From a virus: a DNA stretch of 64,000 nucleotides. The DNA lies in IMG/VR virus record IMGVR_UViG_3300025120_000037, positions 1 through 64,000 of that record; one strand, given 5' to 3'. Positions 9,254 through 15,816 of the stretch are shown in pieces. The notes under the pieces are model-generated. The model searched no databases. It saw nothing but the letters and a program-made list of their open reading frames with translations, and had not been told where the DNA came from. Every line of letters starts with the position of its first letter. Position 1 is the stretch's first letter. A program made the translations under genes and the position numbers.

Positions 9254-9430
9254 TCACTTTTTAGCCACCTTGGTAATGATACCGGCAAACTTTTCAATAA
9301 CTTTGTAGAAACGAGCATAAGCCTCGTTGTCTTTAGGCGTGGGGGTGATGTTAACAACCGCAAGAGCAAGAAAGTGAATAGCACCAGCGAGACCAACAAT
9401 CTCACCCCAATTTGAAATCAAAAAATCCAT
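9254..9430 (-). CDS. 58-residue single-span membrane protein, holin-like
   Basis: Reverse-strand frame from ATG (9430) to TGA (9254), ending one base beyond the stop of the HNH gene. Sequence starts MDFLISNWGEIVGLAGAIHF, has one membrane span (about residues 8-28) ending in NITPTPKDNE, then an amphipathic cytoplasmic tail with Lys at the end. The 'T-P-T-P-K-D' break after one helix is common in small phage membrane proteins near lysis genes. The lysis cassette lies 2.3 kb away. A holin or antiholin role is possible but not shown. Confidence 0.7.
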   Translation of the reverse strand: MDFLISNWGEIVGLAGAIHFLALAVVNITPTPKDNEAYARFYKVIEKFAGIITKVAKK

Positions 9431-9472
9431 GAGTTTTGAACAGCTACAATGTAACTATAGACCGTTAGTCGA

Positions 9473-9733
9473 ATGCCACAAATTCTTGAAGATGCTGTAA
9501 AAAGCATTATGAAAAAAAATCCGGGCATGGAGAAATCTTCTGCCTATGCGATTGCTACAAAAAGTCTTCAAAAGTCTGGAGACCTTAAAGACGGAACAGT
9601 CCAAGCTACTAAAAAAGGTGATCACCGCGGCGAAATGAGTAAAGCTACTAGAGCCAAAACTCGTGCTAAAAAGTATAAAAACGAGCGTGAACGTGAAAAA
9701 ACAGACAAGCGAAACACCAGTGGCAGGGATTAA
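9473..9733 (+). CDS. small basic protein, SSAYAIAT family
   Basis: 86 residues, ATG 9473. The N-terminal half has MKKNPGMEKSSAYAIATKSL followed by Q-K-S-G-D-L-K-D-G-T, a motif seen in many phage and giant-virus proteins of unknown function. The C-terminal half is a run of Lys/Arg (about 40 percent basic). It is the first of four short basic proteins in a row. Nucleic-acid binding or condensation in the virion is a reasonable guess from charge alone. Confidence 0.7.
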   Translation: MPQILEDAVKSIMKKNPGMEKSSAYAIATKSLQKSGDLKDGTVQATKKGDHRGEMSKATRAKTRAKKYKNEREREKTDKRNTSGRD

Positions 9734-9773
9734 TGTTTAAAAGTAGATAAGATAGTAAAAAGTACTTTTCGCA

Positions 9774-9998
9774 ATGGCTGAGACTGCGAAGAAAAAACAC
9801 CCTGAGAAATGGGCTCGTGCGAAGGCTAAAGCACGTAAAAAAATGGGCGGTCACTCTGCACGCGCTATGCAATTAGCGACAAAATACTATAAAGATATGG
9901 GCGGAAAATACCAAGGTAAAAAGTCAAGTAAAAACAAACTTTCAAAATGGGGTAAAGAAGACTGGCAAACTCGTGAAGAGCACGAGAAGAAAAATTAA
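9774..9998 (+). CDS. small basic protein, GGKYQGKK type
   Basis: 74 residues, ATG 9774. The N-terminus is Lys/Ala-rich (KWARAKAKARKKMGG), followed by ATKYYKDMGGKYQGKK and a closing LSKWGKEDWQT. The 'K-W-x-x-E-D-W' ending is a recurrent element in short basic viral proteins (DUF5872-like). Charge suggests DNA contact. Position second in a four-gene cluster of basic proteins. Confidence 0.7.
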   Translation: MAETAKKKHPEKWARAKAKARKKMGGHSARAMQLATKYYKDMGGKYQGKKSSKNKLSKWGKEDWQTREEHEKKN

Positions 9999-10103
9999 TC
10001 CCATGAGTAACCTTCAAAGCGAACTATTTCTAGATAAAAGCATCTCAGACACATAAAGGCCAAGCTAATAGACTTGAGATGCTTAAAAATTCTTTGGGAG
10101 GAT

Positions 10104-10319
10104 ATGGCCGATAAAGCGAGAGAAAAAGGACGCACTGAGCGTTACCTCCCTAAATCAGCGTGGGCTTCAATGTCTGCTGAGGAAAGAAAAGCTACCGATG
10201 AAAAAAAGAAAGCGGCCACACGAGGCAAACCAGTGAATACTCATGTAGCGAATACTGAGACAGCCAAGCGGGCAGGCAAAAAAGCTCGTGCGTACAAAGC
10301 ATCTAAAAACAATGGCTAA
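10104..10319 (+). CDS. small basic protein, RYLPKSAW type
   Basis: 71 residues from ATG 10104, which has a GGGAGG Shine-Dalgarno element just before it; the longer frame from TTG 10074 is less likely. Contains RYLPKSAWASMSAEERKATD and then alternating Lys/Ala. This 'R-Y-L-P-K-x-A-W-x-x-(L/M)-S' block is found in short basic viral proteins of unknown function (DUF5872-like). Its stop overlaps the start of the next gene. Confidence 0.7.
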   Translation: MADKAREKGRTERYLPKSAWASMSAEERKATDEKKKAATRGKPVNTHVANTETAKRAGKKARAYKASKNNG

Positions 10320-10446
10320 GCAAGGAACCTGCTGGGACGGTTACGTTCAAGAAGGAATGAAAAAGAAAGGGGATCGGATGGTCCCCAACTGTGTACGTAA
10401 ATCCGCTAAGAAGAAATCACGCAAGTACAAAAACAATAAGCGCTAG
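10312..10446 (+). CDS. 44-residue basic protein with CWDGY...VPNC motif
   Basis: ATG 10312 overlaps the last codons of the preceding gene (ATGGCTAA); stop TAG at 10444-10446. The sequence carries CWDGYVQEGMKKKGDRMVPN followed by C, a short motif recurrent in marine phage proteins, and ends in a Lys/Arg-rich tail. The paired Cys may bind a metal. Too short for most gene callers. The last four bases overlap the convergent gene on the minus strand. Confidence 0.75.
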   Translation: MAKQGTCWDGYVQEGMKKKGDRMVPNCVRKSAKKKSRKYKNNKR

Positions 10447-10775
10447 AAATTCGTATCTGACGGACGTGGCTCTTTAGCCCAGGTTGCTTTTACTCTAATC
10501 GGACCACCCAGAATCTCTTGTACAGGTGATCCGTCTGAGGGTTCTTCAATATACGTGAAAGAATTTTTTTTCTCTTCTTCGTCCCAAGCCTGGTGTATTT
10601 CGTCAATATCCTCTTCGAGCTCAGTCATCACTATTTGAGTTCTGAACTCTGCCCAATCGTCCACACAATTAATAACAGCTCTCTTAATCCAAGGATTAGC
10701 TTTAATACCTGGCCAGAAACGAGAAATAAATAGTATAAGCTCATACATTAGAGCGTTTACACGGTTGTAGCTCAT
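10443..10775 (-). CDS. hypothetical phage protein
   Basis: 110 residues, ATG on the minus strand at 10775. N-terminal half mostly helical with aromatic residues (MYELILFISRFWPGIKANPW), middle acidic (TELEEDIDEIHQAWDEEEKK), C-terminus proline-rich. No recognised domain. It converges on the basic-protein gene at 10446 with a 4-bp overlap and shares orientation with the virion-like gene upstream of it. Confidence 0.65.
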   Translation of the reverse strand: MSYNRVNALMYELILFISRFWPGIKANPWIKRAVINCVDDWAEFRTQIVMTELEEDIDEIHQAWDEEEKKNSFTYIEEPSDGSPVQEILGGPIRVKATWAKEPRPSDTNF

Positions 10776-10812
10776 CCTGGTGCCTCTCTATGTTCGTGAA
10801 CACACTAGAAAT

Positions 10813-11292
10813 CTAGCCCCAATATAGATTTCCGCTACCATCGTTTCGTAAAGCTTGACCTGCTGTGCCCTGGTTTTCAGGTAACACAATGATGTATGTA
10901 GCGCTTGCTGCGTGAGGAGGGGATTTAATAGTCACACCGTGGCTATTTGCCCGACAGTTAAGGACAAGTGCTGCGTCGTTACTTCCTGCACCTTTAAGGG
11001 TATACACGCCACTTACTGTATTATCTAATGTGATACCCCCTGCAAAGCTTAGTTCACCGTTAAAAGGAGCTGCTCCTGAACCAGCTGGAGATACGATACC
11101 TGCCGTAATCGCAGTGTTCATGATCCCCGAGATGGACATTTTTCTCGGTTGTGCGTCCGCTTGAATTTGTGTTGTGTCTAGCACAGGGAGTATGGCATCC
11201 TGGCTAGCTGAGTCATACTGCTGCAGTTCATGAGTTTTAAGGATTTCACGTCCCCATTCTCTAGCTGTGCTCAAGTCTCTTTTTCCTGTCAT
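10813..11292 (-). CDS. short tail-fibre-like protein
   Basis: 159 residues, ATG 11292 on the minus strand. The N-terminus is helical; from about residue 60 it is Gly/Ala/Ser-rich with beta character (GELSFAGGITLDN). The end reads YIIVLPENQGTAGQALRNDG followed by S-G-N-L-Y-W-G, a closing pattern typical of phage fibre and minor tail proteins (G-Q-x-L-x-N-D-G-x-G-x-L-x-W). Likely a small virion surface or tail protein. It is divergent from the gene at 11364, with a 71-bp AT-rich region between them. Confidence 0.65.
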   Translation of the reverse strand: MTGKRDLSTAREWGREILKTHELQQYDSASQDAILPVLDTTQIQADAQPRKMSISGIMNTAITAGIVSPAGSGAAPFNGELSFAGGITLDNTVSGVYTLKGAGSNDAALVLNCRANSHGVTIKSPPHAASATYIIVLPENQGTAGQALRNDGSGNLYWG

Positions 11293-11363
11293 TTTAGTAA
11301 AGTCACTAGTTTTTATATTTTAAACGGCTGCGCTATTATTAATTTAAACAGAGTTAATTAATC

Positions 11364-11765
11364 GTGGCCGAATTCAATTTTAATCGTGAGCTTGGCGCTA
11401 ATCCCGAGGGAATTACTCGGTTTAGGCAGAACAGATCTGCAGATGGTGGAAATATTACCATTAATTACACCACGGAAGATACTTCCGAAGGTTCTGAAGG
11501 TCGTGCGGATCTTTACGCAGTCACATCCTCAGCTACTGGAACCGGTACCGTCACTCTTCAAGCTGGCTCTTCAGCTGTTAGTCGTGTCTACATTCGAAGC
11601 GGTGCTGACGGCACTGTTATGGGAGAGTTAAACTCTCCTAAGATTTCTAACCGACAGGACGTTTCCTTTACTTTTTCTGTGGGAGCAAGTGTCGAGAATT
11701 ACCTATACGTAGAAAAAACTGATCGATCTCCTTGCGTTTATCGAGTAACTTATACAGCAGCTTGA
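11364..11765 (+). CDS. virion-like beta protein, GTG start
   Basis: 133 residues from GTG 11364. Opens with MAEFNFNRELGANPEGITRF, then a Thr/Ser/Gly-rich beta region with VTLQAGSSAVSRVYIRSG. No named domain. Composition resembles phage head-decoration or tail proteins. The TGA stop (11763-11765) overlaps the TTG start of the holin candidate, suggesting translational coupling. Confidence 0.6.
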   Translation: MAEFNFNRELGANPEGITRFRQNRSADGGNITINYTTEDTSEGSEGRADLYAVTSSATGTGTVTLQAGSSAVSRVYIRSGADGTVMGELNSPKISNRQDVSFTFSVGASVENYLYVEKTDRSPCVYRVTYTAA

Positions 11766-12148
11766 TTAAGAGATTAGTCAGGTCAATAAATGCCTTTCCT
11801 AAAAAATTTGGAGAGGCTTGGGTACCGTGCATGCTTGCTATGACGCAAGGTGATTTATCTGTTGTCACCTGGAAACACGTAACAGTTGCATATACTGTTG
11901 GTATACGTACAGCTATATTTTATAGTTTTTGTGTATTGTTGTTAGGTACTATTAAACCTACACAGAGCATAATTTTTACAGGATTTTTAACATTTATTGC
12001 TGACTTAGCGACACACCCGACTCACTTTGGTCCTTTTTGGTTGGAAGCACTTGTTACCGGACTCGGCGCTTCAGCAATGTGTTTTGCTGTCGAAAAAATT
12101 AGAATCAAATTAAATCGTAATTCGAGATACAAACATGAGATTGAGTAG
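11762..12148 (+). CDS. membrane protein, holin candidate
   Basis: 128 residues if it starts at TTG 11762 (TTGA overlap with the preceding stop); TTG 11732 is an alternative. After a basic amphipathic N-terminus (SINAFPKKFGEAW) there are three hydrophobic segments at about residues 45-66, 72-90 and 95-115. It ends in a basic tail. It overlaps the endolysin start by 14 bp. Size, three spans, charged C-terminus and position directly before the endolysin fit a class I holin. No holin family signature was recognised, so the call rests on topology and context. Confidence 0.65.
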   Translation: MIKRLVRSINAFPKKFGEAWVPCMLAMTQGDLSVVTWKHVTVAYTVGIRTAIFYSFCVLLLGTIKPTQSIIFTGFLTFIADLATHPTHFGPFWLEALVTGLGASAMCFAVEKIRIKLNRNSRYKHEIE

Positions 12149-13364
12149 AAAAGGTCTTGACTTAATTAAAAAATTTGAAGGGTTGCGTCTTACTAGTTAT
12201 AAGTGTGCGGCAGATGTCGATACAATCGGCTATGGGCATACGGGCTCTGACGTATACCCAGGTCAAAAAATAAACAAAGAAGAAGCTGAAAAATTACTGC
12301 TAGGAGATACTGAGAGCTCCCAGCAATGTGTAAGCTCTTTTGTTTCTATAAAAGTAAATCAGAATGAATACGATGCTTTAGTAAGTTTTGTTTTTAATGT
12401 TGGTTGTACTGCTTTCGTACACTCTACATTATTAAAATTATTAAATCAGAACACCCCACGTGCAATAGTTGCAGAGCAGTTTGATCGCTGGGTCAAAGCT
12501 GGTTCTGATGAAGCTGTGCCCGGACTAGTAAGAAGACGCAAAGAAGAAAAAGAACTATTCTTATCAGAAGCTAAGCACCCTCTTTTGAAACGGAGTATTT
12601 ACGCTAAAAACGATACGTACCTTAAGGCACGTCCAGTTGATTCAAGCACTCTTGAACCTGAGCAAAAACTTTTCGTACCAAAAGGATCTGCGTGGCAGTG
12701 GACAGAAATACGTATGTATACAGGAGAAAAACATCACCGAGTTTTTCTAGAAGGTAGTGCTGAGCAAGAGTGGTGGATGTGGCCTGACCATTGGAAGATT
12801 ATTAATGATGTTGACGAGCCTACCTTAAAACAAAATAAGGGTATCAAGTTAGATGTGCCGTACTACTCTCAACGAGACAATGCAGTTGACCCGATGCGTA
12901 CTTGTTTCTCAAGTTCGTGCGCGATGCTTGTAAGTGGGCTTTATCCAGACATTATTAAGGGTGACGACGAATATATTGAGGAAGTTTTTTCTATTGGGGA
13001 CACCACAGAGGCGTGGGTACAGATAGATGCCCTTAAACACTTTGGTGTAAATGCTAAGTTTGTTCAAAACGCAGGTTGGGATGCTATTGAAGAAAAACTA
13101 AAAAAAGATATCCCAGTACCTATTGGAATTCTGCACAAGGGGTCCGTTTCACAGCCATCTGGAGGAGGTCACTGGATATGTGTAGTGGGCGTTACAGAAG
13201 ACAGGAAAAGTTACTGGGTTCACGATCCCTTCGGAGAGCTTGACTTAATTTCTGGCTCATACGCTAATACTGATGGTAAGTATAAAATTTATTCCAAAAA
13301 GAATTTAGGTCCTCGCTGGCTTGTTGAAGGAAGTAAGTCAGGCTGGGCTGTTCTTACTGACTGA
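12135..13364 (+). CDS. endolysin: GH24 muramidase fused to C39-like cysteine peptidase
   Basis: 409 residues with two enzymes. Residues 1-150 are a T4-type lysozyme (GH24): catalytic Glu15 in KKFEGLRL, then YKCAADVDTIGYGHT with Thr30; the position of the usual Asp is a Cys, as in one common subgroup. Residues about 155-225 look like an SH3-type or linker region. From about 235 there is a C39-like papain fold: LDVPYYSQRDN, Cys257 in RTCFSSSCAM, His346 in GGGHWICVVGV and Asp364 in VHDPFGE, a plausible Cys-His-Asp triad. It would cut glycan strands and peptide links of host peptidoglycan. A terminator follows at 13381. Confidence 0.9.
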   Translation: MRLSRKGLDLIKKFEGLRLTSYKCAADVDTIGYGHTGSDVYPGQKINKEEAEKLLLGDTESSQQCVSSFVSIKVNQNEYDALVSFVFNVGCTAFVHSTLLKLLNQNTPRAIVAEQFDRWVKAGSDEAVPGLVRRRKEEKELFLSEAKHPLLKRSIYAKNDTYLKARPVDSSTLEPEQKLFVPKGSAWQWTEIRMYTGEKHHRVFLEGSAEQEWWMWPDHWKIINDVDEPTLKQNKGIKLDVPYYSQRDNAVDPMRTCFSSSCAMLVSGLYPDIIKGDDEYIEEVFSIGDTTEAWVQIDALKHFGVNAKFVQNAGWDAIEEKLKKDIPVPIGILHKGSVSQPSGGGHWICVVGVTEDRKSYWVHDPFGELDLISGSYANTDGKYKIYSKKNLGPRWLVEGSKSGWAVLTD

Positions 13365-13380
13365 GTGCTACAGTTGGTTT

Positions 13381-13414
13381 CCCTTCTTTCCCGCCAGAAA
13401 GGAGGGTTTATTTT
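13381..13414 (+). terminator. intrinsic terminator after the lysis cassette
   Basis: Ten-pair stem CCCTTCTTTC / GAAAGGAGGG (one G-U pair) with loop CCGCCA, followed by TTTATTTT. It lies 17 bp after the endolysin stop. Confidence 0.85.
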
Positions 13415-13428
13415 GAAACATTATTATT

Positions 13429-13656
13429 GTGTCTGAATCTTCAACAGATCGAATTGTCGCTGAATGGGACTGCGATGACGAGAACAGTAAAGCTTTTTTT
13501 ATGCAGGAGCTTTATCGATACTACGGCCGGACTGACGGTACTTATACTGGTCTTTGGGCGCAGTTTAAAGAAGATTTAGCCAAGCGAGGTCGAAAGCTCG
13601 TATGGACTGAAAGTTGTTCAATTACTGAACTCTTTGCAGGTCCTAGTAAAATGTAA
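13429..13656 (+). CDS. hypothetical small phage protein, GTG start
   Basis: 75 residues from GTG 13429, directly after the terminator. Features a 20-residue helix-rich middle (FFMQELYRYYGRTDGTYTGL, then W) and WTESCSITELFAGP near the end. No family named. First gene of a short plus-strand run leading to thyX. Confidence 0.6.
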   Translation: MSESSTDRIVAEWDCDDENSKAFFMQELYRYYGRTDGTYTGLWAQFKEDLAKRGRKLVWTESCSITELFAGPSKM

Positions 13657-13675
13657 ATAACAAATTTTTACGACC

Positions 13676-13909
13676 GTGGCGTACCAAAGAGACTATAGAA
13701 AAGAGTACGACGAAAGGTCTGAAAAGCAAAAGAAACGCACGGCAGCCCGAAAACGGGCTCGTCGTTTTATGGAACGAAAAGGAAGAGTTAAGAAAAATGA
13801 TGGCAAAGAAGTAGATCACAAAGATCATGATGCCGAAAATAATTCACCGTCTAATTTAAGAGTGGTTAGTAAAACAACTAATCGCAAAAAGCAACCAAAA
13901 CGGAGTTAA
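13676..13909 (+). CDS. HNH-like basic protein
   Basis: 77 residues from GTG 13676. Strongly basic N-terminus, then EVDHKDHDAENNSPSNLRVV, which is the core of a small HNH motif (D-H-x-D-H, N-N-S-P-x-N-L-R) followed by SKTTNRKK. The zinc knuckles of larger HNH enzymes are absent. Short proteins of this type are frequent near packaging or replication genes in phages. Whether it is active as a nuclease is open. Confidence 0.7.
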   Translation: MAYQRDYRKEYDERSEKQKKRTAARKRARRFMERKGRVKKNDGKEVDHKDHDAENNSPSNLRVVSKTTNRKKQPKRS

Positions 13910-13918
13910 GATAGAAAA

Positions 13919-14431
13919 ATGGAAAAGCCTAATTTCTTACAACGCCCTGGTGGACTCGGTCCTATGGCTAAGCGAGTAAAACCTATCGGCTCGTCGCAAA
14001 TGGTTTCGCCTGCGGATTATCAAAACACCGCGCAGTCTATTGAGTTAAATAGAGCTACTGGTATTGACAACGTTAATAGAGTTTACTCTCAGTATCAAGT
14101 TGATCACGGAGAGTATGCTCGCGCACCCATAGGCCCCACGGATTTTAATAAGGGCAATATTGTTCCAAGTCAACAGTTGACAGGACCCGCCGGTTACAAC
14201 CACCGCGACGTGGTTATGCCGATGCGTCCAATGGATATGTCTCAAGCAGATTATATGTTGAAAGAACAAAACACCTTGGATCCTGAGCTTCGTGTACAGC
14301 TAAAAACTCTTACAACTAATCCTCGTCAGAACTTTATTAACGGTCAAGATTTGACGGTGAATACGGTAAGTCAAAGTTATAACATGCCTGATAATCTTCC
14401 CTTCTCTAATATCCCACCTAAAAGCAAATGA
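13919..14431 (+). CDS. hypothetical, Pro/Gln/Met-rich virion-type protein
   Basis: 170 residues, ATG 13919. Low-complexity sequence rich in Pro, Gln, Asn and Met (VVMPMRPMDMSQADYM), with little predicted regular structure; ends FSNIPPKSK. No known domain. The stop overlaps the start of the next small gene (ATGATG). Confidence 0.6.
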   Translation: MEKPNFLQRPGGLGPMAKRVKPIGSSQMVSPADYQNTAQSIELNRATGIDNVNRVYSQYQVDHGEYARAPIGPTDFNKGNIVPSQQLTGPAGYNHRDVVMPMRPMDMSQADYMLKEQNTLDPELRVQLKTLTTNPRQNFINGQDLTVNTVSQSYNMPDNLPFSNIPPKSK

Positions 14432-14568
14432 TGTCTTCTCAAGCAGATGTGACGCGTATGGCTGGTATGCGTTTGGGTCAAGGTCCTGAAGGTGTGAAAC
14501 GAATGGTTGCAAACCCACGGGAAATCACTGCGCGGCTACGATACCAGCAGACATTCCCACGTAGTTAG
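14428..14568 (+). CDS. 46-residue hypothetical peptide
   Basis: ATG 14428 overlaps the previous TGA stop, and its own TAG (14566-14568) overlaps the GTG start of thyX, so it bridges the two genes in one transcript. Sequence MAGMRLGQGPEGVKRMVANP is Met/Gly-rich and not recognised. The end-to-end coupling on both sides is the main support. Confidence 0.5.
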   Translation: MMSSQADVTRMAGMRLGQGPEGVKRMVANPREITARLRYQQTFPRS

Positions 14569-15266
14569 TGCATAAAACTCTGCATACGGCTTCGCTTGAC
14601 TGGATTACACCAGACGCAGAAAAAGTTATTGCGCGTCACGCTCGTGTCTCTTCAAAGGATCCGGACAAAGAAGACTACGCCGGTCTGGTCTCCTTCTGTA
14701 TAAAGCATGGACATTGGTCGATTCTTGAGCAAGCGTCTGCTAGCTTCGAAGTTATTACGACTCGGGCGATCTCACCTCAAATTTTGCGTCATAGGAGTTT
14801 TACGTTTCAAGAAACGAGTCAAAGATACTGCAACCCTAATGAGATACTTAGCGTCGAAGAGAAACCTTTTCAATTTGATTTAAGGTACCAAGGAAAGACT
14901 AATAGGCAGGTTTCAGAGAGCCAACTTCCGTTATATCTACATCAGGAGTTTTGGGACAGGCTTGAAATTATTGACACCCACGTTCAAGATCTTTATAACG
15001 ACATGCTTAAAAGAGGTGTTGCACGTGAGTGTGCAAGAAATATTTTGCCTCTTTATACACCGACCAAACTTCATATTTCCGGAACTATTCGTAGTTTTGT
15101 ACACTACGTAGGCTTAAGAGGTAAAGAGGATACGCAACACGAACACCGTGCCATTGTTCGTTGTATAGGCAGATCTTTGAAGGATAAACTCCCCGTGGTC
15201 GTGGAAGCAGTTAAAAAAGCACGGGAAGAGGATAAAGGTTTAGCTGGCTGGGATTTTCTTAAGTAG
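14568..15266 (+). CDS. thyX: flavin-dependent thymidylate synthase ThyX
   Basis: 232 residues from GTG 14568. ThyX methylates dUMP to dTMP using methylene-tetrahydrofolate, FAD and NADPH. The ThyX signature R-H-R-x7-S is present at residues 74-84 (RHRSFTFQETS), followed by QRY; an HGHWSILEQASASF segment contributes to the FAD/dUMP site, and AR-N-x-L-P-L-Y-T at about 158 is also typical. Length is normal for the family. With the dCTP deaminase at 33.2 kb it would raise dTTP supply for phage replication. It is the last plus-strand gene before the leftward replication block and converges on the gene ending at 15259. Confidence 0.95.
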   Translation: MHKTLHTASLDWITPDAEKVIARHARVSSKDPDKEDYAGLVSFCIKHGHWSILEQASASFEVITTRAISPQILRHRSFTFQETSQRYCNPNEILSVEEKPFQFDLRYQGKTNRQVSESQLPLYLHQEFWDRLEIIDTHVQDLYNDMLKRGVARECARNILPLYTPTKLHISGTIRSFVHYVGLRGKEDTQHEHRAIVRCIGRSLKDKLPVVVEAVKKAREEDKGLAGWDFLK

Positions 15267-15816
15267 GGCTTACATTCTCCCAAGGGCTGGGGCTAGCCTT
15301 AACCTGAAGTTGCTGTTGAGCTTGCATTTGATAAACCTGGATTAGTTTTTTATGCTGGAGTAACTCATCGTTTAACTGTTGAGTCTGAGCTGCAGCCCAT
15401 TTTTGAGCGTTTTGAGTAAGCTCGTCTAAAGCAGCGGAGCTATGCGGAAAAGCAAAGACGACAGTTAAGCCGTCTTGAACAGTAACTTTCTGACCGTTGT
15501 TTGCTTCTGCCAAGGTCGTTAAGAATGCATCAGCGCGACTCAAGGGAATATTCGAAAGAAAAGCAAGCTGTACGGGCTCTATGATTCCTCTGTTTATTTC
15601 GTAAAGACTCGTAAATGTCTGAGTTACACGTGCTGTTTGTTCTTGTTCAAGGGATGCTTTAAGAGATCGTTCCTTGGCAATAGCAGCTCCTCCAATAAGA
15701 CCACCAGTGAAAGCTAACCCTCCCCCGACAAACTGAGGAGCAGTAATTGCGGTGGCGATACTAGCTGCAGCGCCAACTGCTGTTGCCAAAAGAAAATTAG
15801 GATTTAGGCGTGTCAT
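15259..15816 (-). CDS. membrane-anchored coiled-coil protein
   Basis: 185 residues, ATG 15816. Residues about 7-50 hold two Gly/Ala-rich hydrophobic spans (AVGAAASIATAITA, GGGLAFTGGLIGGAA). The rest is soluble and mostly helical, with a Gln-rich coiled-coil near the C-terminus (QVYQMQAQQQLQV). No named domain. It overlaps the 3' end of the primase-helicase gene by 20 bp, so it is probably co-transcribed; a membrane link for replication is possible but only a guess. Confidence 0.65.
   Translation of the reverse strand: MTRLNPNFLLATAVGAAASIATAITAPQFVGGGLAFTGGLIGGAAIAKERSLKASLEQEQTARVTQTFTSLYEINRGIIEPVQLAFLSNIPLSRADAFLTTLAEANNGQKVTVQDGLTVVFAFPHSSAALDELTQNAQKWAAAQTQQLNDELLQHKKLIQVYQMQAQQQLQVKASPSPWENVSPT

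Noticed and set aside
10002-10057. 17-codon ORF (ATGAGTAACCTTCAAAGC...)
   Set aside because: Very short, no clear ribosome site, and composition gives no support.
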